Source of the DNA: Bacillota bacterium
GTDB taxonomy: Bacteria > Bacillota_G > SHA-98 > UBA4971
DNA: 10,683 bases
Direction of reading: 5' to 3'
NCBI GenBank assembly: GCA_012512055.1
Contig: JAAZEW010000010.1
Coordinates: 1 to 10,683 of the forward strand
The translations under genes were made by a program, and so were the position numbers. Shown here piece after piece: positions 5,501 to 10,683 of the stretch (positions are counted from its first letter, which is position 1; every line of letters starts with the position of its first letter). The notes beneath the pieces are model-generated. The model was given only the letters and a program-made list of their open reading frames with translations, was not told the DNA's origin and searched no databases.

Positions 5501-6715
5501 CTACAAGTCGACAAATGATTTTCGTAGCCTGACATATGCCGGCAGTCCGCCTTCGATCTGTATCTCTACTTCTCCTTGAATCAACGGACGGGCATAGTCC
5601 AGGAAATCAGCGGTCACGAAGTTGCCCTTACTGTTTAGCCACTCCTTCGGAACCTGCCGTTCAACATTAGCCACACTCCCCAGTTTAGCCAATCCGGTTG
5701 CACCCTCTTCTTCCAAAAGGGTTACCATGAACCCGCTTTGGCCTTGGACAGCAGCCTTTACGGCGGCTCTCCCCACTGCCATCGCATCGCACACATCTCT
5801 CCGGGAAGCAAAATGCATAGCAGCCTGTTGACAGATGTCCAGTTTGATGTTACGGACTTTTATTTTCAGGTTGCGCTCAATAACGCTCCTTAGAAACTCA
5901 CTGACGCCACCCAGTGTAGGATGGCCGAAAGAATCAGTAGCGACTTCGCCGTGCTGAACCTCTATGTACTCTCCGCTTGCATTCCTCAAACCTTCTCCGA
6001 CTACGATAAAAGCCCCACCGATTCTCCAGTATGTGTCCTCCACATCCCCTAGAAAACTGTCTATATCAAACGGCTTCTCAGGAAAGTAAATCAGATGGGG
6101 GGCTTCATCCTCCAGAGACTTGGCCAAGGCACTTGCGCCTGGAAGCCATCCTGTATTTCTGCCAACAGTCTGAAGAACGGTAATAGGCTCAGATGTATAC
6201 ATGCTGGCATTATGAAGTCCTGCCTCTTTGACTGAGGTCGCCACGTACTTAGCACAACTACCGTATCCCGGGCAGTGATGGGTCTCGGGAAGGTCGTTAT
6301 CTATGGTTTTTGGTACACCCATCACCCGCATCTCATACCCCATCTCTCCTGCTGCCTTGTTCAGCTTGTCAGCGGTATCCATGGAATCGTTTCCGCCGAT
6401 ATAGAAGAAGTACCTGATATTAAGAGACTCAAATACTCTAAAGATGGTCTCTAAGTCAGACTCTTGCACCTTATGTCTGCATCCACCCAAAGCAGCACCG
6501 GGAGTCCTCGTGAGCCCCTCTATTATCTCATCCGGTTCAAGCCTGAGATCAATGAGTTGTTTGTTCAACACTCCTTCTATGCCGTGGATTGCGCCGTATA
6601 TGCCACCGATAAACCCGTACTTCTCAGCTTCCGTGATTATGCTATACAGGCTGCTGTTGATGACAGAAGTCGGCCCTCCCGACTGCCCGATGAGAACGTT
6701 TCCCCTTAGCGACAT
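5501..6715 (-). CDS. Pyrophosphate-dependent 6-phosphofructokinase
   Basis: A 404-residue PfkA-family enzyme converting fructose 6-phosphate to fructose 1,6-bisphosphate in glycolysis, probably reversibly with PPi. The N-terminal phosphoryl-donor loop is IGQSGGPTSVIN (9-20). Donor choice is shown by two positions: IGGNDSMD (106-113) has Asp110 where ATP enzymes have Gly (E. coli Gly104), and VPKTIDND (134-141) has Lys136 where ATP enzymes have Gly (E. coli Gly124). Both are the diagnostic PPi-type residues. Asp139 is the catalytic base. The substrate-side segments GYGSCAKYVA (150-159) and TVGRNTGWLPG, and the C-terminal YARPLIQGE, complete the family pattern. Asn109 replaces the usual Asp in the GGD motif, a variation I believe occurs in some PPi-PFK groups. 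GAGGGAG (6726-6732) precedes ATG 6715 by 10 nt. It lies 78 nt after the MBL gene and 83 nt before the HAD gene. Confidence 0.93.
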   Translation of the reverse strand: MSLRGNVLIGQSGGPTSVINSSLYSIITEAEKYGFIGGIYGAIHGIEGVLNKQLIDLRLEPDEIIEGLTRTPGAALGGCRHKVQESDLETIFRVFESLNIRYFFYIGGNDSMDTADKLNKAAGEMGYEMRVMGVPKTIDNDLPETHHCPGYGSCAKYVATSVKEAGLHNASMYTSEPITVLQTVGRNTGWLPGASALAKSLEDEAPHLIYFPEKPFDIDSFLGDVEDTYWRIGGAFIVVGEGLRNASGEYIEVQHGEVATDSFGHPTLGGVSEFLRSVIERNLKIKVRNIKLDICQQAAMHFASRRDVCDAMAVGRAAVKAAVQGQSGFMVTLLEEEGATGLAKLGSVANVERQVPKEWLNSKGNFVTADFLDYARPLIQGEVEIQIEGGLPAYVRLRKSFVDL

Positions 6716-6793
6716 TTCTGATACACTCCCTCAACTTGTTTAGTGGAGCAAGACGTCCCGGCCCTGGAATGAATTCTTGTGGAGCCGCTCCAT

Positions 6794-7786
6794 TTACGCT
6801 TTGTGTACTGAGTGATAACCACAGGCTATTCCCTGACGAGTGATGGCGAACCGGACAACATTCACCCCCGAGTCCTGTTTGTCATACGCGCAACCACTGT
6901 TAACAGGGCTTTCGGTGAAAACGACTTTCAGCCCCATTGATTCCGCCAGCACTTTGGTTTCCGGGCTCGGTAGATTGTGGATTCCCTCATTATCGACATT
7001 GATTACCAGGTACTTTGCGCCTACAGCCTCAATCAATTCCCTACTGATACTGTCTATATCTCCGTGATGTGGCGCTTTCAAGATAACTGCCTTCAGGGTC
7101 TCAGTGCTAATGAATCGCTCCCAAAAAGACAGAGGTACGTCACTTGCGAGCAGAATTCCGGCATTCAGATAATCAATTTTCGTCACTATGCAAGTCTGAT
7201 TTAAGGATTTGTCAACCTCTGGCAACTTTTCCGCTCTTACATCAGGGTCTGTGGTACCGTAGATCATCTCCATGTCCCGGCTTAGTCTGGCAAGCACTTT
7301 TTTGCCCGGAGTGAACCCGGTAATCCTCAGCGCAGCGCCTTCAATATCCGTCTTGTATTCAACATCCTCGTCGACAAGCCGGATTCTGGCTCCGTTTCTC
7401 TCCAGGGCTTGGAAAATGTTATTGTACATGTTAATAGATTGGCTTATGCCGCCACCGTCCGCATCCAGTTCTCGACTCTGAAACTCCCAAGGCAACAGGT
7501 AATTAACCCATGCCTCCCGCACTGTGAGGCCATGGATTACTTCATGAATTCCTGCTATGTGATCCCGGTGAAAATGCGTCAAAATCATCAAGTCAATATC
7601 CCTGATCCCTTCCACACGGAGATACTCAGAGAGCTTTATCCGATTCTGATGGCAGGCGAACATTTCCTGCCGGTTGTCACCGCCATCCACCAAGATATTC
7701 AGGGGTTTGACGCCGGTTGCTCTAATGAAGATACTCTCCCCGAATCCGACATTCAAGAAGTCTATGATTAGCCTTTTGTCACTCAA
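6794..7786 (-). CDS. Metallo-beta-lactamase-fold hydrolase, ComEC/Rec2-type, stand-alone
   Basis: A 330-residue soluble protein with the MBL fold. It opens with the beta strands IIDFLNVGFGESIFI (7-21) and NILVDGGD (30-37). The metal motif is THFHRDHIAG (70-79) with His71, His73, Asp75 and His76. Later come LLASDV with Asp216 and APHHGD with His240-His241, the spacing and sequence seen in the MBL domain at the C-terminus of the DNA-uptake protein ComEC and in stand-alone relatives. There are no membrane segments, so it is not ComEC itself. Residues 100-200 form a longer insert than usual. Substrate is unknown; phosphodiester or nucleotide hydrolysis would fit the family. The start is TTG at 7786: AAGGGGAG lies 7 nt upstream, and the frame is closed upstream by TGA without an ATG. 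It heads the minus-strand series with phosphofructokinase and HAD genes, no functional link being obvious. Confidence 0.87.
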   Translation of the reverse strand: MSDKRLIIDFLNVGFGESIFIRATGVKPLNILVDGGDNRQEMFACHQNRIKLSEYLRVEGIRDIDLMILTHFHRDHIAGIHEVIHGLTVREAWVNYLLPWEFQSRELDADGGGISQSINMYNNIFQALERNGARIRLVDEDVEYKTDIEGAALRITGFTPGKKVLARLSRDMEMIYGTTDPDVRAEKLPEVDKSLNQTCIVTKIDYLNAGILLASDVPLSFWERFISTETLKAVILKAPHHGDIDSISRELIEAVGAKYLVINVDNEGIHNLPSPETKVLAESMGLKVVFTESPVNSGCAYDKQDSGVNVVRFAITRQGIACGYHSVHKA

Positions 7787-8098
7787 ATACCTTCTCCCCT
7801 TATTCTTCAGGTCGTCAGCGGGAACCCCATCTCTCTCTTTGAAGAATGATAGTCATTCTGATGTCCGACAACGGCTCCCGAAATAATTTCTCCGCGAAAT
7901 CGAAAATCCCTCTTTTACTCACAAAGTATTACTTACTCTGTTTGGGCAAAACAGGCTCAATGATACCCCATGCACTGTCATGATGCATGTCCCATATATC
8001 CGTTGCCATGAGACTCTCATCAAGAAGAGGTGTTCAGCCGATCTCCGTCGAAGGTAAATCCCAAAACCCCACACTGATTCAGGAGGTACCGACGAAAG
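7787..8098. promoter_or_regulatory. Divergent intergenic region with inverted repeats
   Basis: This 312-nt region must hold promoters for the MBL gene (left) and the alkaline phosphatase gene (right). Seen directly: a perfect 7-3-7 inverted repeat AGAATGA-TAG-TCATTCT at 7843-7859; an 8-bp inverted pair ATTCTTCA (7802-7809) and TGAAGAAT (7840-7847) that shares bases with it; a CTGTTT/AAACAG hairpin at 7938-7954; and ATGAG-ACT-CTCAT at 8008-8020. The repeat at 7843-7859 lies about 57-73 nt before the MBL start, where an operator could sit. I cannot pick a convincing sigma-70 -35/-10 pair for either gene, and see no clear Pho-box tandem repeats before the phosphatase. Confidence 0.4.
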
Positions 8099-9379
8099 AT
8101 GAAACGCTCCGGGAAACTGCGGATTCTCGTCGCATTGCTTGTTCTCTTAATACCAGCCTGCATATGCGCAAACAGAGGCGGCGCAATGGCACAGAACGGG
8201 GTTGAGGCATGCTCCTCAAACATTGCGCTTGTAAGAGAGCTCATAGGGGCAGGGCCATCATGTGGCACAATCACTGCTGAAGAATATCCCCCTATATATC
8301 TACGTGGTCAAATTGAACCAACAGCCAATGTAATTATGCTAATCCCAGACGGCGCAGGTCTTACCCACAGGACACTGGCGCGGATAGTATACGGCGGCGC
8401 CAATTCCAGGCTCCCCAGCGAGAAGATGTGGGAAGTAGGAATTGCAGACACCCACAGCGCTGACGCGCTTGTTACAGACTCTGCTGCAGCAGCGACTCAG
8501 CTCGCCACAGGATATTGGACGAACAACGGCATGATTAGCGTTACCCCCGAAGGCGCCTTGGCTAAGACTATCTTGGAGCTTGCCAAGGAACAAGGCAAGT
8601 CAACAGGCCTTGTCGCAACGTCTCGCATCACTCACGCGACACCTGCTGCATTCGGTGGGCACTGTGCTGCGCGAGAAGACGAGGATGAGATCGCCCTTTG
8701 GATGCTTGCTAACGAAGTGGACGTTTTGATCGGTGGAGGAAGACGGCATTTCCTTCCCGATTCCGGCACGGGGAAAAGAATGGACAACCTCAATTTGCTC
8801 TCGGAATTTCGGAAATCCGGATGGGAAATCGCTGACTCTTTTGATTCCTTAAGGGATAACGGATCAGCCAGAATCTGTGCACTTCTTGCCAACAGCCATC
8901 TGCCACCTGCGCCAAATCGTGAATACACCCTTCAAGACCTGACACATGAAGCTATTCGGAGACTGTCGACTAATCCTCGCGGCTTCTTCCTAATGGTAGA
9001 AGGCTCGCAAATTGACTTTGCGGCTCACATGAACGACGAGGCCGGGGTCGTCGAGGAGCTTCTGGATTTTGAAGGCGCAGTGGCTGAGGCTTTTCAGTTT
9101 GCGAAGGTAGACGGAAACACTCTCGTCGTGGTAGTGGCTGACCACGAAACCGGAGGCCTTGCCATAGTCGGAGGAAGCACAGACTCGAATGAAGCGGAGA
9201 TTGAGTGGGCTTGCAATGAACACACCGGATCTCCTGTAGTTGTCTATAGCTACGGTCCAAATTCATATTTGCTGGGCGCACACATATACCTTGCTGATAT
9301 CCCCTTCATAATTGCGCGAAGCTGGGGCGCAACCCAGTTTGGACCTGAAAGGAAATGTCTCTTCCTATCATCAGAGTGA
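8099..9379 (+). CDS. Exported alkaline phosphatase, PhoA family
   Basis: A 426-residue phosphomonoesterase that releases phosphate from organic phosphates outside the cytoplasm. The N-terminus has a basic start (MKRSGKLR), a hydrophobic core (9-19) and likely cleavage after AMA at residue 31; IPAC at 18-21 resembles a lipobox but has Pro at -2. Catalytic residues by alignment to E. coli PhoA: Asp84 (metal, IPDGAG), nucleophile Ser128 in VTDSAAAAT, His179 and Thr181 in THATPAAF (positions of Asp153/Thr155), His188 and Arg192 (His162/Arg166), Glu301 in MVEGSQ, Asp306 and His310 (Asp327/His331), Asp348-His349 in VADHETGG, and His375 in EHTGSPV (His412). His replaces Asp153 and Phe307 replaces Lys328, a non-E. 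coli metal-site pattern. AGGAGGT ends 11 nt before ATG 8099. It is the only plus-strand gene and converges on kbl. Regulation by phosphate starvation is usual but not visible here. Confidence 0.93.
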   Translation: MKRSGKLRILVALLVLLIPACICANRGGAMAQNGVEACSSNIALVRELIGAGPSCGTITAEEYPPIYLRGQIEPTANVIMLIPDGAGLTHRTLARIVYGGANSRLPSEKMWEVGIADTHSADALVTDSAAAATQLATGYWTNNGMISVTPEGALAKTILELAKEQGKSTGLVATSRITHATPAAFGGHCAAREDEDEIALWMLANEVDVLIGGGRRHFLPDSGTGKRMDNLNLLSEFRKSGWEIADSFDSLRDNGSARICALLANSHLPPAPNREYTLQDLTHEAIRRLSTNPRGFFLMVEGSQIDFAAHMNDEAGVVEELLDFEGAVAEAFQFAKVDGNTLVVVVADHETGGLAIVGGSTDSNEAEIEWACNEHTGSPVVVYSYGPNSYLLGAHIYLADIPFIIARSWGATQFGPERKCLFLSSE

Positions 9380-9391
9380 GCGATAGCACAA

Positions 9392-9432
9392 GGGCTCTCC
9401 TCTCTAAGGAAAGCCCCTCTGCTTTTATTCAA
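9392..9432 (+). terminator. Probable intrinsic terminator between the convergent phosphatase and kbl genes
   Basis: In the 63-nt gap between the two stops, GGGCT (9392-9396) pairs with AGCCC (9412-9416), and inside it CC (9399-9400) with GG across a small internal loop, leaving TCTCTAA as the hairpin loop. It is followed by CTCTGCTTTTATT, a moderately T-rich tail in the phosphatase direction. On the minus strand the tail is poor in T, so it may serve kbl less well. Confidence 0.5.
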
Positions 9433-9442
9433 AATCCACTTG

Positions 9443-10618
9443 TCAGATGCCTAGTTCCCGCGCAACCGATACAAATGCATCTACCGCAAAATCCAGGTCT
9501 TCCTTTTGGTGTGCAGCAGATAACATACACCTTATCCTAGCCTTACCCCTTGCTACGGTAGGATAGCTTATGGACTGGGCGAAGATACCCTTATCAAACA
9601 GTTTCCTTGAGAATGTCGATGCCGTTTTCTCTTCACCCAGCATTACAGGGGTTATCGGCGTCTCGGTATGACCGATATCAAACCCCTGATCTTTCAACCT
9701 TCTCTGAAAGTATGCAGCATTATCCCATAGCTTCCTGACAAGTTCATCGCTCTTTGTGAGTACGTCCACTGCTGCAATTGCAGCAGCAGTGTCTGCCGGT
9801 GTGAGTCCTGTGCTAAATAGGAACGGGCGTCCCTTTTGTTTGAGATAGTCAATTAGCACACCGGGACCTGTTATATAGCCCCCCATGACTCCGAAAGCCT
9901 TCGACAGTGTACCTACCTCCATTTCGACCCTTCCCTCAAGCTTGAAGTAGTTGACAATACCTCTCCCGCTGTCTCCCAGGACCCCTTCACCGTGAGCGTC
10001 ATCCACCATGACAATAGCACCGTAATCATCAGCCACCTCCACGATTTCAGGTAAAGGGGCAATATCTCCGTCCATGCTGAATACACCATCTGTAACCACC
10101 AGCATTCTGCGGGCGGAGTCTTTGTTCTCCGTGATTTTTCTTCGGAGGTCAGCCACGTCATTATGGGCGTACCTCACGACGCGCGCTTTGGAAAGCCTGC
10201 AACCGTCGATTATGCTGGCATGGTTGAGCTCATCGGAAAAGATGATATCCCCGTCTCCTGTGACTGCAGGTATCACAGTAAGGTTCGCGACAAAACCTCC
10301 TTGAAGCGCTATACAGGCTTCGGCATGCTTGAACGCAGCCAGCTTCCTTTCGAGTTCCAGATGGATCGTTTGAGTGCCTGCGATTGTCCTTACAGCCCCG
10401 GGGCCTACACCATATTCGTCCACAGCCCTCTTGGATGCTTCCTTGAGTTCTGCATGGTCGGCAAACCCAAGGTAGTTGTTGGAACACAGGTTCAGCACTC
10501 GTTTACCGTTCACAATAATCCAAGCCCCTTGGGGCCCCTCAATTGTTCGTATCTCGTTGAACAGACTCTCTTCGCGTAAGGACTCCAGTTCACGACGGAG
10601 AAACTCCAGTTTATCCAT
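9443..10618 (-). CDS. kbl: Glycine C-acetyltransferase (2-amino-3-ketobutyrate CoA ligase)
   Basis: A 391-residue PLP enzyme of the alpha-oxoamine synthase family. It cleaves 2-amino-3-oxobutyrate with CoA to glycine and acetyl-CoA, the second step of threonine breakdown, in the cytoplasm. The PLP Schiff-base lysine is Lys240 in [14 protein letters not shown]. Asp206 and His209 in VDDAHGEG contact the cofactor ring, His133 in NHASIIDG stacks on it, and Arg363 in [10 protein letters not shown] is the carboxylate-binding arginine. [14 protein letters not shown] (77-90), with GTQ rather than the GGN-type motif of 8-amino-7-oxononanoate synthase (BioF), favours Kbl, as does full length. GGAGGGG lies 7 nt before ATG 10618, inside the end of the upstream gene. 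The ATG overlaps the upstream TAA by one base, so the genes are translationally coupled. The upstream product looks like threonine dehydrogenase, which confirms the choice of Kbl over BioF. Confidence 0.93.
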   Translation of the reverse strand: MDKLEFLRRELESLREESLFNEIRTIEGPQGAWIIVNGKRVLNLCSNNYLGFADHAELKEASKRAVDEYGVGPGAVRTIAGTQTIHLELERKLAAFKHAEACIALQGGFVANLTVIPAVTGDGDIIFSDELNHASIIDGCRLSKARVVRYAHNDVADLRRKITENKDSARRMLVVTDGVFSMDGDIAPLPEIVEVADDYGAIVMVDDAHGEGVLGDSGRGIVNYFKLEGRVEMEVGTLSKAFGVMGGYITGPGVLIDYLKQKGRPFLFSTGLTPADTAAAIAAVDVLTKSDELVRKLWDNAAYFQRRLKDQGFDIGHTETPITPVMLGEEKTASTFSRKLFDKGIFAQSISYPTVARGKARIRCMLSAAHQKEDLDFAVDAFVSVARELGI

Positions 10619-10683
10619 TATTCAACCCCTCCAGGATAAAGAACGATCTTACCGCAGTCGCCTTGTGTCATAAGATCCATACC
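10618..10683 (-). CDS. tdh: C-terminus of a zinc-type alcohol dehydrogenase, probably threonine 3-dehydrogenase (runs off the right edge)
   Basis: The last 21 codons before TAA (10618-10620) read [20 protein letters not shown] and end in Glu. The pattern [12 protein letters not shown] is the usual C-terminus of medium-chain zinc alcohol dehydrogenases, including threonine 3-dehydrogenase. The stop overlaps the kbl start in a TAATG junction. Tdh oxidises threonine to 2-amino-3-oxobutyrate, the Kbl substrate, so the pairing gives the assignment; the catalytic residues lie outside the window. Another sugar or alcohol dehydrogenase of the same superfamily cannot be excluded from so short a piece. 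Confidence 0.68.
   Translation of the reverse strand, partial: GMDLMTQGDCGKIVLYPGGVE

Noticed and set aside
7938..7954. CTGTTT/AAACAG hairpin before the phosphatase gene as a terminator or Pho box
   Set aside because: No T tract follows it and it lacks the tandem 7-bp repeats of a Pho box.

Overview
The window is an ordinary-looking stretch of bacterial chromosome, dense and almost entirely transcribed from the minus strand; only the alkaline phosphatase gene is on the plus strand. I see no rRNA, tRNA, CRISPR array, transposase or phage gene. Starts are a mix of ATG, GTG and TTG, and most sit behind good Shine-Dalgarno sequences. A pyrophosphate-type phosphofructokinase and a Tdh/Kbl threonine-cleavage pair would fit an anaerobic or fermentative bacterium. 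The lineage cannot be fixed from this sequence; a deep-branching anaerobe such as a Chloroflexota relative is only a guess.

Layout from left to right. Positions 1-523 carry the N-terminal half of a major facilitator transporter running off the left edge. Positions 524-890 are non-coding and contain three degenerate repeat units about 100 nt apart. A nitroreductase-family flavoprotein (891-1700) and a peptidase T-like M20 metallopeptidase (1751-2848) form a probable two-gene operon read leftward. Positions 3019-4044 hold three small, tightly packed genes of unknown function: a 77-aa single-pass membrane protein with a charged helical tail, a 98-aa glycine-rich hydrophobic protein and a 154-aa helical protein. 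Upstream, in a stretch of about 740 nt that looks empty, is a 47-codon gene that reads as a DUF4177-type small protein (4442-4585) and a possible 24-codon peptide gene (4297-4371).

The next minus-strand block is a ComEC-type metallo-beta-lactamase-fold protein (6794-7786), a PPi-dependent 6-phosphofructokinase (5501-6715) and a HAD-superfamily phosphatase (4794-5417), each separated by about 80 nt. A 312-nt divergent intergenic region with inverted repeats separates this block from an exported PhoA-type alkaline phosphatase (8099-9379, plus strand). That gene converges, across a hairpin, on kbl (glycine C-acetyltransferase, 9443-10618). The kbl start overlaps by one base the stop of an upstream gene whose visible C-terminus fits threonine 3-dehydrogenase. 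Tdh and Kbl together would convert threonine to glycine and acetyl-CoA.

I do not see a clear new biological system. The best candidates for something undescribed are the cluster of very small genes at 3019-4585 and the roughly 100-nt repeats at 605-850.
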